A stretch of 64,000 nucleotides of DNA from Clostridiales bacterium (GCA_022770525.1 JALEHN010000087.1:1-64000); one strand, 5' to 3'. Shown: positions 1 through 9,719, counted from the stretch's first letter. Made by a program: numbers and translations. The notes: generated by a model not told the origin, from the letters alone.

Positions 1-1
1 C

Positions 2-163
2 AGTCCTGTTAAATCAGTTAACGATGTGGCAAAAAATGATATCCTGGAAATTACAGTTGCGGACGGCAGTATACGTGCCAGGGCAGAGCAGACATTTCAG
101 ACAGAGAAAATTTCAGATACGTCCGGAAAAAATGAGAAACAGTCTGCAGACCTTAAGGAATAA
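2..163 (+). CDS. xseA: Exodeoxyribonuclease VII large subunit, C-terminal end (partial)
   Basis: The window opens inside this gene; only the last 53 codons are seen, ending at TAA 161-163. The visible tail (SPVKSVNDV, then DILEITVADGSI and RAEQTF) matches the C-terminal beta region of XseA, where a phrase about signal/constant residues and a short strand-turn-strand precede a charged, poorly conserved end. The large subunit carries the catalytic and OB-fold domains of exonuclease VII, which degrades single-stranded DNA to oligonucleotides. xseB follows 24 bp later, as is usual, which supports the call despite the short stretch available. Confidence 0.8.
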   Translation, partial: SPVKSVNDVAKNDILEITVADGSIRARAEQTFQTEKISDTSGKNEKQSADLKE

Positions 164-187
164 GCACCCGGCAGAATGGAGGAAAAT

Positions 188-397
188 ATGGCTAAAGCCA
201 AAAGTCTTGAGACGGCATTTGAAGAATTGGAAACGACGATAGCGGCGCTTGAAAGCGGCGATTTAAGTCTTGAGGCATCATTTAAGCTCTATGCGGATGG
301 TATGAAGCTTGTGAAGTATTGTAATGATGCCATAGATAAAGTTGAAAAAAAGATGATACAACTCAAAGCAGAGGATGGAGAAGACCATGAGTTTTGA
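188..397 (+). CDS. xseB: Exodeoxyribonuclease VII small subunit
   Basis: 69-residue XseB, the small helical-hairpin subunit that assembles on XseA. The family signature is plain: SLETAFEELE near the N terminus, then ALESGDLSLEASFKLYADG, the segment that defines the family, followed by a helix rich in Lys and Glu. I chose ATG 188 because GGAGGA lies just upstream; an in-frame ATG at 176 has no ribosome site. The stop overlaps the start of ispA by 11 bp, so the two are translationally coupled. Confidence 0.93.
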   Translation: MAKAKSLETAFEELETTIAALESGDLSLEASFKLYADGMKLVKYCNDAIDKVEKKMIQLKAEDGEDHEF

Positions 398-1286
398 AGA
401 ACAGATGCAGCAGAAAGTTCATGAGGTTGAACTAAAGATACAGGCGTTTCTCCCGGCGGAGGAAGGCTTTCAGAAAACAGTTTTTGAAGCGATGAATTAC
501 AGTGTGCTTGCCGGGGGAAAAAGACTGCGTCCGCTTTTGATGGCTGAAACATTTAAAATGCTTGGCGGTACGGACGAAAAGCTTCTGATACCGTTTATGG
601 CGGCGCTGGAAATGATCCACACGTATTCCCTCGTTCATGATGATCTGCCGGCGATGGATAATGATGAATACCGCCGCGGCAGGAAAACAACGTGGATGAC
701 ATTCGGAGAAGATATGGGGATACTGGCCGGAGATGCTTTGCTGAATTTTGCTTTTGAGACGGCAGGGAAGGCATTTGACGCGGCAGAAAATGAAGAAGAG
801 TTAAGGCGGGCGGCCAAAGCACTTTCGATACTTTCTAAAAAAGCCGGTGTTTACGGAATGATCGGCGGTCAGGTCGTGGACGTACAGTTAAGCGGAAAGC
901 CGATTGAAAAGGATGTTCTTGATTTTATTTATGCAATGAAAACAGGCGCGCTGATTGAAGCAGCCATGATGATCGGCGGTGCTCTGGCAGGTGCGGATGC
1001 GCAGGTACTTCAAAAAATCGAAAGTATTGCGTTAAAAACAGGGCTGGCTTTTCAGATTGAAGATGATATACTGGATGTTACAAGTACGCTGGAGGTGCTT
1101 GGCAAACTGACACACAGCGATGAAAAGAATGAAAAGACGACCTATGTGACCCTTTATGGTATCGAAAAGGCGCAGGAGGAAGTCAAACAACTTTCGCATG
1201 AAGCTGTGTCACTGCTAGATGAACTGGGCGGACGGGATACATTCCTTGAAGCACTGATCCTGTCTTTGATCCACCGCAAAAAATAG
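387..1286 (+). CDS. ispA: Polyprenyl (farnesyl/geranyl) diphosphate synthase
   Basis: 299 residues, the usual length for short-chain trans-prenyltransferases. It condenses isopentenyl diphosphate with allylic diphosphates to make farnesyl (or geranyl) diphosphate. Seen: GGKRLRP near residue 43, the first aspartate-rich motif DDLPAMDNDE near residue 84 with RRGRKT after it, and the second motif FQIEDDILDV near residue 220, followed by SDEKNEKTTYVTL typical of IspA. Start at ATG 387 is set by GGAG 6 bp upstream. dxs follows after 76 bp, so both ends of the MEP/isoprenoid route are co-located. Confidence 0.93.
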   Translation: MSFEEQMQQKVHEVELKIQAFLPAEEGFQKTVFEAMNYSVLAGGKRLRPLLMAETFKMLGGTDEKLLIPFMAALEMIHTYSLVHDDLPAMDNDEYRRGRKTTWMTFGEDMGILAGDALLNFAFETAGKAFDAAENEEELRRAAKALSILSKKAGVYGMIGGQVVDVQLSGKPIEKDVLDFIYAMKTGALIEAAMMIGGALAGADAQVLQKIESIALKTGLAFQIEDDILDVTSTLEVLGKLTHSDEKNEKTTYVTLYGIEKAQEEVKQLSHEAVSLLDELGGRDTFLEALILSLIHRKK

Positions 1287-1362
1287 CCGCGCCGGTGTTG
1301 TGTGTACATCGTGCAGGTACATTTTTTGACACGTAAATCCAAAAGTTAAAGAAGGAAAGTAT

Positions 1363-3240
1363 ATGTCTGATTTATTAAAGGATATACAGAAAGCAAATGA
1401 TATAAAAAATATTTTACCGGAAAAGTATGGCGAACTGGCTCAGGAAATCAGAGATTTTATCATTCAGTCTGTCAGTGAGACCGGCGGCCACCTCGCCTCT
1501 AATCTGGGAGTTGTGGAGCTGACAATGGCGCTGCATTTATGTCTTGATTTCCCGAAGGATAAGCTGATCTGGGATGTGGGCCATCAGTCCTATACCCACA
1601 AAATACTTACCGGCAGAAAGGATGCGTTTGGCGGCCTTCGTTCCTACGGCGGCATCAGCGGGTTCCCGAAGCAAAAAGAGAGTGACTGTGATGCTTTTGA
1701 TACAGGTCACAGCTCCACATCGATTTCAGCGGCACTGGGGTACGCAAAAGCCAGAGATCTGGCAGGGGAGCATTATACAGTGGCGGCGGTCATCGGTGAC
1801 GGTTCCATGACCGGCGGTATGGCCTACGAAGCGCTGAACAACGTCGCAAGGCTCAACAGCGGCCTGATTATTATATTAAATGATAATAAAATGTCCATAT
1901 CCGAAAATGTGGGCGGCTTTTCAAAATATCTCAACGATTTGAGGATGCGCCAGTCCTATGTTAATTTAAAGGATGATGTGGAGACTGCCCTGCGAAGGAT
2001 ACCCCGCATCGGTGATTCTGTGGCAGAGGGCGTGAAAAGGTCAAAGGATTCATTAAAACAGATGCTTATGCCAAACGGCTTTTTTGAAGCTTTGGGGATT
2101 GATTATCTCGGACCGATCGACGGGCATGATATCCGTCAGCTGATTCGGGGAATTACTGTTGCCAAGCGCAGCAGACGGCCGATTGTACTCCATGTGCTTA
2201 CGAAAAAGGGAAGAGGCTATGAACCGGCTGAAAATTCTCCGTCGGATTTTCACGGTGTGGGCAAGTTTGACGTGCCTACGGGTGAAATTGCCGGTGCGTC
2301 GGGACAGTCTTATACAGATGTATTTTCAATGAGTCTTTGCCGGCTTGCTAAAAATGATGAACGGATCGTCGCTGTCACAGCAGCCATGCCCGACGGTACC
2401 GGACTTTCAAAGTTTGCCAGAAAGTATCCGGAAAGATTTTTTGATGTCGGTATCGCAGAGGGCCATGCGGTGACTTTTGCGGCAGGGATGGCTGCAGGCG
2501 GATTAAAGCCCTATGTTGCTGTCTATTCATCGTTTTTGCAGAGAGGTTTTGACCAGATCATTCATGATGTCTGTATACAGAAACTTCCGGTGGTGTTCTG
2601 TGTGGACAGAGCCGGGCTTGTGGGTGCTGACGGCGAGACACATCAGGGCATTTTAGATCTGTCCTACCTGAATATGATGCCGAATATGACGATCTGCGCG
2701 CCTAAAAATAAGTATGAATTATTTGATATGATGAAGTTTTCCAGAGATTTTGACGGGCCGATCGCCATCCGCTACCCGAGGGGACAGGCTTATGACGGGC
2801 TGAAGGCGCAGAGAAGTCCTGTTGTATACGGAAAGAGTGAGCTTCTTAAAAAAGGCAGTGAAATTGCCGTGCTGGCGGTGGGCAGTATGGTTAAGACGGC
2901 GATGGCTGTCAGAGAAATTCTGGCACAGGAGGGCCTTTGCATTACAGTGATCAATGCCCGGTTTGTAAAGCCTCTGGACGGGGAGATGCTGGAAAAACTG
3001 ACCGAAGATCACAAGATGGTCGTAACGATGGAAGAAAACATGTTAAACGGCGGTTTCGGACAAAGTGTGGGCGCATGGTATGATGCCCATGATGATATCA
3101 GGCGGCCGAAGCTTCTGAATATCGGAATTAATGATGTATATGTGGAGCACGGTTCAGTTGAAGTACTTCAAAAGCTTCTTAAAATCGATGAAGTCTCCGC
3201 AGCTGAAAAAATAAAGGCACAGTACAGGAAGATTGTGTGA
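1363..3240 (+). CDS. dxs: 1-deoxy-D-xylulose-5-phosphate synthase
   Basis: 625 residues, normal for DXS. It joins pyruvate and glyceraldehyde 3-phosphate with thiamine diphosphate, the first step of the MEP pathway. Visible features: the N-terminal TPP-binding module with WDVGHQSYTHKILTGR and GDGSMTGGMAYEA, the DHRL-like segment, a central pyrimidine-binding domain (VGIAEGHAVTFAAGMA, with the catalytic Glu for TPP activation) and the C-terminal transketolase-like domain with IRYPRG. Ribosome site GAAGGAAAG lies 5 bp before ATG 1363. Confidence 0.96.
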   Translation: MSDLLKDIQKANDIKNILPEKYGELAQEIRDFIIQSVSETGGHLASNLGVVELTMALHLCLDFPKDKLIWDVGHQSYTHKILTGRKDAFGGLRSYGGISGFPKQKESDCDAFDTGHSSTSISAALGYAKARDLAGEHYTVAAVIGDGSMTGGMAYEALNNVARLNSGLIIILNDNKMSISENVGGFSKYLNDLRMRQSYVNLKDDVETALRRIPRIGDSVAEGVKRSKDSLKQMLMPNGFFEALGIDYLGPIDGHDIRQLIRGITVAKRSRRPIVLHVLTKKGRGYEPAENSPSDFHGVGKFDVPTGEIAGASGQSYTDVFSMSLCRLAKNDERIVAVTAAMPDGTGLSKFARKYPERFFDVGIAEGHAVTFAAGMAAGGLKPYVAVYSSFLQRGFDQIIHDVCIQKLPVVFCVDRAGLVGADGETHQGILDLSYLNMMPNMTICAPKNKYELFDMMKFSRDFDGPIAIRYPRGQAYDGLKAQRSPVVYGKSELLKKGSEIAVLAVGSMVKTAMAVREILAQEGLCITVINARFVKPLDGEMLEKLTEDHKMVVTMEENMLNGGFGQSVGAWYDAHDDIRRPKLLNIGINDVYVEHGSVEVLQKLLKIDEVSAAEKIKAQYRKIV

Positions 3241-3297
3241 AATCAAAGCTTTGCATAACTTTTTGTATCGGTGTAAAACAGTGGAATGGAGATTCGT

Positions 3298-4104
3298 ATG
3301 AAAGAAAGGTTAGATGTTCTTTTAGTCAAACAAAATCTGGCCGCTTCCCGGGAAAAGGCGAAGGCTATGATTATGTCCGGCGTTGTGTTTGTCAATGGTG
3401 AACGTGAAGATAAAGCCGGTTCCATGTTTAATGAGGAAAAGGCAGTCATAGAGATTAAAGGACACACATTAAAGTATGTCAGCCGCGGCGGCTTAAAGCT
3501 TGAGAAAGCAGTCAATGAATTTGGTGTGCAGCTTGCCGGTAAGGTATGTATGGATATCGGTTCATCCACCGGCGGTTTTACGGACTGTATGCTGCAAAAC
3601 GGCGCGGTTAAGGTGTTTGCGGTGGATGTCGGCCACGGTCAGCTGGACTGGAAACTGAGACAGGATGACCGTGTCGTCTGTATGGAACGGACCAATATCC
3701 GCTATGTGACGCCTGAGGATATCGGTCAGCCCATTGATTTTGCGTCTATTGATGTTTCATTTATTTCCCTGACAAAGGTGATTCCTGTGGCCAGAGAGCT
3801 GCTGTCAAAGGACGGTCAGATTGTCTGCCTCATTAAACCGCAGTTTGAGGCGGGCAGGGAAAAAGTGGGCAAAAAAGGCGTTGTCAGAGATAAAGCGGTT
3901 CATCTGGAAGTAATTGAAAAGGTAATGGCTCATGCCATCGGCCTTCATTTTGAACTTTTAAATCTGGAGTTTTCACCGATCAAAGGACCGGAAGGAAATA
4001 TTGAATATTTAATGTGGCTTCAGAAGCATGATGATGAGAAAATCTATGATCGGTATGATTTTGTGCCTGAAGCGATTGTCAATAAAGCTCATGAGACGTT
4101 ATAA
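3298..4104 (+). CDS. tlyA: TlyA-family rRNA 2'-O-methyltransferase / hemolysin A-like
   Basis: 268 residues with an N-terminal S4 RNA-binding domain (ERLDVLLVKQNLAASREKAK) followed by an FtsJ-like SAM-dependent methyltransferase (DIGSSTGGFTDCMLQNGA as the SAM loop, then FAVDVGHGQLDW). TlyA in actinobacteria methylates 16S and 23S rRNA at C1409/C1920 sites; in Firmicutes (YqxC) the gene sits in this same dxs-recN cluster. ATG 3298 is preferred over ATG 3286 because GGAG lies 6 bp before it. The exact rRNA target here is inference. Confidence 0.9.
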   Translation: MKERLDVLLVKQNLAASREKAKAMIMSGVVFVNGEREDKAGSMFNEEKAVIEIKGHTLKYVSRGGLKLEKAVNEFGVQLAGKVCMDIGSSTGGFTDCMLQNGAVKVFAVDVGHGQLDWKLRQDDRVVCMERTNIRYVTPEDIGQPIDFASIDVSFISLTKVIPVARELLSKDGQIVCLIKPQFEAGREKVGKKGVVRDKAVHLEVIEKVMAHAIGLHFELLNLEFSPIKGPEGNIEYLMWLQKHDDEKIYDRYDFVPEAIVNKAHETL

Positions 4105-4215
4105 AAACAGCCTCGTGGCGGATGGGCATGCAGTGAAACGTAAGAACAGGCGTTGTCAGACAGGATATGAAAAAACAGGGCATGAAACGGCAGTGGGGGT
4201 GTCACAGAAAAGATA

Positions 4216-5052
4216 ATGAACAGATTTGGTATTTTAACAAATGTTGAAAAAGATACAAATATGGAAACAACACTTGGAATCAGACGGTATCTTGAGAACA
4301 AAGGAAAAGTATGTCTGCTGGCCGACGAATATGAAAATGATAAAAAGTCATTTGCCGGTGAAATTGACGGGCTTTTAGTGCTTGGCGGCGACGGTACGCT
4401 GATTCGGGCGGCGCGGGAATTCGCCCGCTATGATGTGCCGATGCTCGGCATCAATCTTGGAACACTCGGATATCTGACTTCGGTGGAAAAGGATGAAATA
4501 TGGACATGTATGGATGCGCTGATGGCCGATGAATTTTCAATCGAAAAGCGAATCATGCTCTCCGGTACCGTATACCATCAGGGTAAAGAGGTCATGTCAT
4601 CGGAGGCGGTCAATGATGTTATCGTATCCCGTTCGGGTTTTTCAAAGCTTGTGGAGCTTAGGCTGTATGTCAATGATGAGCTGTTGGATATTTATGCGGC
4701 GGACGGTGTCATTGTGTCCACCCCGACAGGATCTACAGGATATAATCTGGCGGCAGGCGGTCCGGTCGTTTATCCGGAGACAGAGCTTCTTGTCATCACG
4801 CCGATATGCCCGCATTCATTGACGGCCCGCAGTATTGTTGTGTCCGGCAGGGAGAAAATTACGATTGAAATCGGAAAACGCCGTAAGGATCAGCTGGAGG
4901 AAGCACTGATTTCCTACGACGGTCAGGCCGGTGTTCAGCTTGAAACATCGGACCGGGTGGAAATCAGAACCGCTGCAGGCGCAGTCCGGCTGATTAAAAT
5001 AAAAAATAAAAACTTTTACCAGGTGCTTCGCAGCAAAATCGGTAATGTTTAA
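4216..5052 (+). CDS. nadK: NAD kinase
   Basis: 278-residue ATP-NAD kinase that makes NADP. The phosphate-binding GGDGT motif is at about residues 57-61 (LVLGGDGTLIRAAREF), followed by GINLGTLGYL and the TPTGSTGYNLAAGGP segment that binds the dinucleotide. The start ATG lies after AAAAGATA with a weak ribosome site, 111 bp downstream of tlyA. The last codons (GNV then TAA) are the seed of degenerate repeats that fill the next gap. Confidence 0.95.
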   Translation: MNRFGILTNVEKDTNMETTLGIRRYLENKGKVCLLADEYENDKKSFAGEIDGLLVLGGDGTLIRAAREFARYDVPMLGINLGTLGYLTSVEKDEIWTCMDALMADEFSIEKRIMLSGTVYHQGKEVMSSEAVNDVIVSRSGFSKLVELRLYVNDELLDIYAADGVIVSTPTGSTGYNLAAGGPVVYPETELLVITPICPHSLTARSIVVSGREKITIEIGKRRKDQLEEALISYDGQAGVQLETSDRVEIRTAAGAVRLIKIKNKNFYQVLRSKIGNV

Positions 5053-5166
5053 GAAAGTGCGGACGCCTGAATGTCGGTAATGTTTGGAAAGTGCAGCAGT
5101 CCAAATGCCGGCAATGTTTGGAAAGTGCGGCCGCCTGAAAAAACGGTGATGTCAGGAAAGATGCGG
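5041..5166 (+). repeat. Degenerate tandem repeat, about 35-bp unit, at the nadK 3' end
   Basis: Three to four imperfect copies start at 5041, 5076, 5110 and 5145 (units of 35, 34, 35 and a partial 22 bp). Each begins GGTAATGTTT or close to it and continues with a GGAAAGTGC core. The first copy includes the final nadK codons and stop, so the spacer looks like a duplicated gene end. No ORF or hairpin explains it. Confidence 0.75.
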
Positions 5167-5192
5167 GAGAACGTAAAGGTGAGAGGTGCGAG

Positions 5193-5648
5193 ATGAAATC
5201 AAAACGACATGCAAAAATAATCGAGCTTGTAAATGAATTTGAAATAGAGACACAGGATGAACTGGCCAGACGCCTCAACGAGGCAGGTTTTAATGTGACG
5301 CAGGCCACTGTATCGAGGGATATCAGAGAGCTGAAGCTTTCCAAAGTTTCTGTTCACGGCGGCAGGCAAAAATATGTGGTGCTGTCAGGTCATGACAGTC
5401 AGGTCTCCGATAAGTACACAAGAGTTTTAAAAGACGGCTTTGTGTCCAGGGGACTGGCAACCCACATGGTCGTCATCAGGACGGTGACCGGCATGGCTAT
5501 GGCAGTGGCAACAGCCATCGACAATATGCATATTCCGGGAATAGTCGGCTGTATTGCCGGAGATGATACAATTATGTGCGCGATTCACAGTGAGGAAGAG
5601 GCCAATAAAGTCATGGAACTTATTGATGATATCATTAAAGATGCATAG
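5193..5648 (+). CDS. argR: Arginine repressor
   Basis: 151 residues, the normal ArgR/AhrC length. The N-terminal winged helix shows QDELARRLNEAGFNVTQATV and SRDIRELKLSKV, the classic recognition region; the C-terminal domain has the GTVAGDDTI-like loop (GCIAGDDTIMCAIHS) that binds L-arginine and builds the hexamer. It controls arginine biosynthesis and catabolism genes elsewhere. It sits between nadK and recN as in many Firmicutes. Ribosome site GAGAGGTG precedes ATG 5193. Confidence 0.95.
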   Translation: MKSKRHAKIIELVNEFEIETQDELARRLNEAGFNVTQATVSRDIRELKLSKVSVHGGRQKYVVLSGHDSQVSDKYTRVLKDGFVSRGLATHMVVIRTVTGMAMAVATAIDNMHIPGIVGCIAGDDTIMCAIHSEEEANKVMELIDDIIKDA

Positions 5649-5669
5649 AACAGATTGCAGGGTGAATAA

Positions 5670-7355
5670 ATGCTTTTGGGAATTCATGTACAGAATCTTG
5701 CTTTAATACATGAAGTAGAAGTGGATTTTGGAAAAAATTTGAATATTCTGACCGGTGAGACAGGTGCCGGTAAATCAATCATTATCGGTTCGGTGAATCT
5801 GGCCCTCGGGGGAAAGGCGTCAAAGGATCTGATCCGGCAGGGCGCGGACAGTGCGCTTGTTGAATTATATTTTAAAACTGATGATAAAAAAGTGATAAAA
5901 AAACTTGAAGATATGGATATTCCTGCTGATGACGGGAATATTACAATTACAAGAAGGCTGATGCCAAACCGAAGTGTCTGCCGTGTCAACGGTGAGATTG
6001 TATCGGCACGAGTGCTGTCTGAGGTTTCGGCAAATTTAATTGATATTCACGGGCAGCATGACCATCAGTCGCTTTTGCATATTTCAAAGCATCTTGACAT
6101 TCTGGATGACTATTCAAAAGTGTCTTTTGGTACTTTAAAACAGGATATGGCAGATGCCTATGAATTATACATGGATCTGACGAAAACACTTGAAAATGCA
6201 AATCTTGACACAGAGTCGAGACGGCGGGAGCAGTCTTTTATCAGTTATGAGATCAGTGAAATAGATGAAGCAAAGCTGATTGCAGGGGAAGATGAGGAAC
6301 TTTCGGTTCAGTATAAAAAGATGTCCAATGCAAAGAAAATTACAGATTGTGCTTTAGAGACTTATCAGATGACTGAAAACAGTGCTTCTGACGCGGTAAG
6401 CCGGGGTCTTCGCGCGTTGTATCCCGCAGCGGAGTATGACACACAGCTGTCGGGACTTTTAGAGCAGCTGCAGGATATTGAAAATCTGCTCAATGATTTT
6501 AACAGGGAGCTTTCCGGTTATATGGAAGGACTTGTTTTTGATGATGAGACTTTTGCTGCAGTTGAACAGAGACTTGACCTGATCAATGATTTGAAAGCCA
6601 AATACGGGGCAACGATACCGGATATTCTGGATTATAAGGCTAAAAAAGAAGCTGAACTGGAAAAACTGGAAAATTATGATGCTTATATTCAGGATTTAAA
6701 GAAGAAGCTTGCCGGGGCAAAAGAAAATTATGAGGCGCTGGCGGCAAAGGTCAGTGATATCCGTAAAAATGAGAGCCGGACACTTGAAAATCTTATTGAG
6801 GAAGCGTTAAAAGAATTGAATTTTCTGGATGTCCGTTTTGAGATACAGATAAGAAGTGCAAATCATCCGTCTAAAAACGGTATGGATGAAGTGGAATTTA
6901 TGATATCGACAAATCCCGGTGAGCCGGTGAAATCACTGTCTAAGGTGGCAAGCGGCGGTGAACTTTCAAGAATTATGCTTGCCATAAAGTCGGTGCTTGC
7001 CGATGCCGATGATGTGGAAACATTGATTTTTGATGAAATCGATACAGGAATCAGCGGACGTACGGCGCAGAAAGTTTCGGAGCGTCTTGCTGTCATTGCG
7101 GCAAACCATCAGGTACTTTGTATTTCACATCTGCCGCAGATCGCATCGATGGCGGATCATCATTTTCTTATTGAAAAAAATGTCGAAAATGACCGGACAG
7201 CAACCCATATACAGGTGCTTGATGACGAGGCTTCCTCCGGTGAGATCGCGAGAATGCTGGGCGGTGCGCAGATTACGGGAAAGGTGATCGAAAATGCCCG
7301 CGAAATGAAATCTCTGGCAGCAAAAACAAAAAAATTACTGCGGTGCAGGCAGTGA
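5670..7355 (+). CDS. recN: DNA repair protein RecN
   Basis: 561-residue SMC-like ATPase acting early in double-strand break repair. Walker A GETGAGKS is at residues 29-36; a central coiled coil (residues about 150-370, rich in Glu/Lys) separates it from the C-terminal ABC signature LSKVASGGELSRIMLAIK and Walker B LIFDEIDTGISG, followed by CISHLPQIAS. Start ATG 5670 lies 22 bp after argR with a GGGTGA ribosome site, so argR and recN are co-transcribed. A terminator follows at 7420. Confidence 0.96.
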   Translation: MLLGIHVQNLALIHEVEVDFGKNLNILTGETGAGKSIIIGSVNLALGGKASKDLIRQGADSALVELYFKTDDKKVIKKLEDMDIPADDGNITITRRLMPNRSVCRVNGEIVSARVLSEVSANLIDIHGQHDHQSLLHISKHLDILDDYSKVSFGTLKQDMADAYELYMDLTKTLENANLDTESRRREQSFISYEISEIDEAKLIAGEDEELSVQYKKMSNAKKITDCALETYQMTENSASDAVSRGLRALYPAAEYDTQLSGLLEQLQDIENLLNDFNRELSGYMEGLVFDDETFAAVEQRLDLINDLKAKYGATIPDILDYKAKKEAELEKLENYDAYIQDLKKKLAGAKENYEALAAKVSDIRKNESRTLENLIEEALKELNFLDVRFEIQIRSANHPSKNGMDEVEFMISTNPGEPVKSLSKVASGGELSRIMLAIKSVLADADDVETLIFDEIDTGISGRTAQKVSERLAVIAANHQVLCISHLPQIASMADHHFLIEKNVENDRTATHIQVLDDEASSGEIARMLGGAQITGKVIENAREMKSLAAKTKKLLRCRQ

Positions 7356-7419
7356 TTCTGGAAAAAATAAATAGTCATTTGGACGGTGCATTTAGGCTTG
7401 CTTTGCGGGCATACTAAGA

Positions 7420-7450
7420 AAGGATATACGAAAGGTATATCCTTTTTTTG
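7420..7450 (+). terminator. Intrinsic terminator after recN
   Basis: A perfect 10-bp stem (AAGGATATAC 7420-7429 with GTATATCCTT 7435-7444), five-base loop, then a T-run to 7449. It separates the argR-recN transcript from spoIVB. Confidence 0.9.
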
Positions 7451-7527
7451 TCTTAGAGAAAAGGTATTTATATTTTGCTCTGAGGCAAAACACACAGCGT
7501 ATGTCATAACCAATAAAAAGTGAAGGG

Positions 7528-8631
7528 ATGAATCGTCAAATGAACAATAGAAAAATCTTTTTTAAAGTACTGCCGGTTGTTTTAATGCTAATCATCTGTG
7601 TCACCGGCATTTATTTTAAAGTATCCCGGCCCCTTGGCTGTGATGAAGGAAAAAGTGTGTCCTCAAATATGATCCGTACAAAAAAACTGATGCCGGTAGG
7701 TGCGGCTGTCGGTATTCATATACAGACTGACGGGCTGATGGTTTTAGGTACCGCCGATATTTCGACAGTTTCCGGGGAAAAAGTAAGCCCGGCAAAAAAT
7801 CTTGTCAAATCAGGGGATTATATTGTGGCGGTCAATGGCAAAAAAGTGTCAAATACTGCGCAGATGGAGGAGATTCTTAATGCGTCCGGCGAAAAAACTG
7901 TTGAACTTACAGTGCTTCGGGACGATCAGTCACTTGAAATCCGGATAAATCCGGCAAAAACAGGAGAAAATGCATATAAAGCCGGCATTTGGATCAGAGA
8001 TGACACACAAGGAATCGGGACACTGAGTTTTATTGACGAAAAAAATCGATTTGCGGCACTTGGACATGGGATTACAGATGTTGATACAGGAGATATGATA
8101 CAGATCAGCGGCGGCGGTCTGTACCCGGCCAATGTTTATGCGATTGTCAGGGGCGGGAGTAATCAGCCGGGGGAAATGGTCGGGCATATTCTTTACGGTC
8201 AAACAAAAAAATTTGCCATGATCAAAGACAATACAAGCGAAGGTATTTACGGCACCCTCAGTGAAAATTGTGTATATGCCTATGATGAAAAAAATGCGCT
8301 TAACGTTGGGCTTAAGGAAGAAATGCATATCGGGGAGGCCTCTATCCGATGTCAGATCGACGGCGTGATCGACGATTATGATGTATGGATTTCAGGCATT
8401 GATTTTAACGGCAGCAATAAAAACAAAGATTTTGTGATAGAAGTTAAGGACAAACGGCTCTTAGACGCCACCGGCGGGATCGTGCAGGGAATGAGCGGAT
8501 CACCGGTCATACAGGATAACAAAATTGTCGGTGTTGTCACTCATGTATTTTTAAATAATGCAGGCAAAGGCTATGGTATTTTCATAGAAAAGATGCTGGA
8601 GCGTGAAATGGCGGTTTTTGGCGAAGAATAG
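7528..8631 (+). CDS. spoIVB: Sporulation serine peptidase SpoIVB (family S55)
   Basis: 367 residues. A hydrophobic segment (residues about 12-28) anchors or exports it from the forespore into the intermembrane space; a PDZ domain follows (SGDYIVAVNGKKVSNTAQM), then the S55 peptidase with FAALGHGITD (catalytic His) and GMSGSPVIQD (catalytic Ser). In Bacillus SpoIVB cleaves SpoIVFA and so switches on pro-sigma-K processing. ATG 7528 abuts GAAGGG, so the in-frame ATG 7540 may be the true start. spo0A lies next, the usual arrangement in Bacilli and Clostridia. Confidence 0.95.
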   Translation: MNRQMNNRKIFFKVLPVVLMLIICVTGIYFKVSRPLGCDEGKSVSSNMIRTKKLMPVGAAVGIHIQTDGLMVLGTADISTVSGEKVSPAKNLVKSGDYIVAVNGKKVSNTAQMEEILNASGEKTVELTVLRDDQSLEIRINPAKTGENAYKAGIWIRDDTQGIGTLSFIDEKNRFAALGHGITDVDTGDMIQISGGGLYPANVYAIVRGGSNQPGEMVGHILYGQTKKFAMIKDNTSEGIYGTLSENCVYAYDEKNALNVGLKEEMHIGEASIRCQIDGVIDDYDVWISGIDFNGSNKNKDFVIEVKDKRLLDATGGIVQGMSGSPVIQDNKIVGVVTHVFLNNAGKGYGIFIEKMLEREMAVFGEE

Positions 8632-8700
8632 AAAGTTTTCGAGTAAAATTACAATTGGCCGTACAATTACTGTTGAGAATCGGCGGCTGCCTCAAACAAT

Positions 8701-8717
8701 TGTCATGAATTGTCGGA
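8701..8717 (+). promoter_or_regulatory. Tandem Spo0A-box-like sites upstream of spo0A
   Basis: TGTCATG (8701) and TGTCGGA (8711) lie head-to-tail exactly 10 bp apart, about 20 bp before the -35 hexamer. The 0A-box consensus is TGTCGAA, so these match 5/7 and 6/7. Position suggests autoregulation of spo0A; this is inference. Confidence 0.45.
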
Positions 8718-8735
8718 TAATGCGATGTTTCATTC

Positions 8736-8764
8736 TTGTATAGTCATATAATTATTCATATAAT
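8736..8764 (+). promoter_or_regulatory. Sigma-A-type promoter of spo0A
   Basis: TTGTAT (8736-8741), 17-bp spacer, TATAAT (8759-8764). A second TATAAT lies at 8747. The predicted start is about 95 bp before the spo0A start codon. Confidence 0.65.
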
Positions 8765-8865
8765 ACAAGTGTTCAAAACAATTAAGAAAATTCGTGTACT
8801 TTTGCAGAAGTATAGAAATGAATGCTGATATGAAAAAAAGGTATCAGCGAACAGGAGGATATGAC

Positions 8866-9666
8866 ATGAGTAAAATTAATGTGGCGATTGTGGATGACAA
8901 CGAAAGAATTGTCAGTTTACTTGATAATATTTTGAAAACTGACGACAGCATCGAAGTTGTGGGAAAGGCAGATAACGGTGTCGGTGCCATTGATATTATT
9001 AAAGAAAATGAGCCGGATGTTGTGCTTTTAGACTTAATCATGCCAAAACTTGACGGGCTTGAAGTGATGCAGAAGATCAATAATGATTCAAATCTTAAAA
9101 AGCATCCGGCTTTTATTGTGATTTCGGCCATCGGAAAAGAGGCCATTACGGAAAATGCCTTCAGCCAGGGGGCAGTCTATTATATTATGAAGCCTTTTGA
9201 AAATGATGTGGTCATTAATAAAATCAAGCAGGTTTCCGGAAATGTTGTGACTTTGCCGGAGAGCGTTAAGGCATCAGCGCCGTCACCTCAGAAAGAAAGC
9301 TATAAACCGCAGGACTTAGAGGCTGATGTCACAAATATTATTCATGAAATCGGTGTTCCGGCACATATTAAGGGTTATCAGTATTTGCGCGATGCGATTA
9401 TTATGTCGGTGGAAAACAGGGAAGTGATTAATTCCATTACAAAAATACTTTATCCGACCATTGCAAAAATGAATAAGACGACATCAAGCCGTGTGGAGCG
9501 CGCGATCAGGCATGCCATCGAGGTCGCCTGGAGCAGAGGAAAGATGGATACAATCGATGAATTGTTTGGTTATACGATCAGTACCGGCAAAGGCAAACCG
9601 ACAAATTCGGAGTTCATCGCACTGATTGCCGACAAAATCAGGTTGCAGTACAAATCGAGACCATAA
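8866..9666 (+). CDS. spo0A: Sporulation master response regulator Spo0A
   Basis: 266 residues. The receiver domain shows VDD near residue 10, the phosphoryl-accepting Asp56 in VVLLDLIMP, and the KPF lysine; a linker of about 25 residues leads to the Spo0A C-terminal DNA-binding domain ([20 protein letters not shown], then [20 protein letters not shown] as recognition region). It commits the cell to sporulation. AGGAGG lies 7 bp before ATG 8866, which rules out the upstream ATGs. Clostridial Spo0A is usually phosphorylated directly by orphan kinases; none is encoded here. Confidence 0.98.
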   Translation: MSKINVAIVDDNERIVSLLDNILKTDDSIEVVGKADNGVGAIDIIKENEPDVVLLDLIMPKLDGLEVMQKINNDSNLKKHPAFIVISAIGKEAITENAFSQGAVYYIMKPFENDVVINKIKQVSGNVVTLPESVKASAPSPQKESYKPQDLEADVTNIIHEIGVPAHIKGYQYLRDAIIMSVENREVINSITKILYPTIAKMNKTTSSRVERAIRHAIEVAWSRGKMDTIDELFGYTISTGKGKPTNSEFIALIADKIRLQYKSRP

Positions 9667-9719
9667 AAATATATTAAAAGAGGTCATGTAAATAATGTAC
9701 ATAAATACAATAAAATACC

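Noticed and set aside
5041-5166. CRISPR-like array at the nadK 3' end and similar repeats
   Set aside because: Units abut without unique spacers and are degenerate; no cas gene is present.
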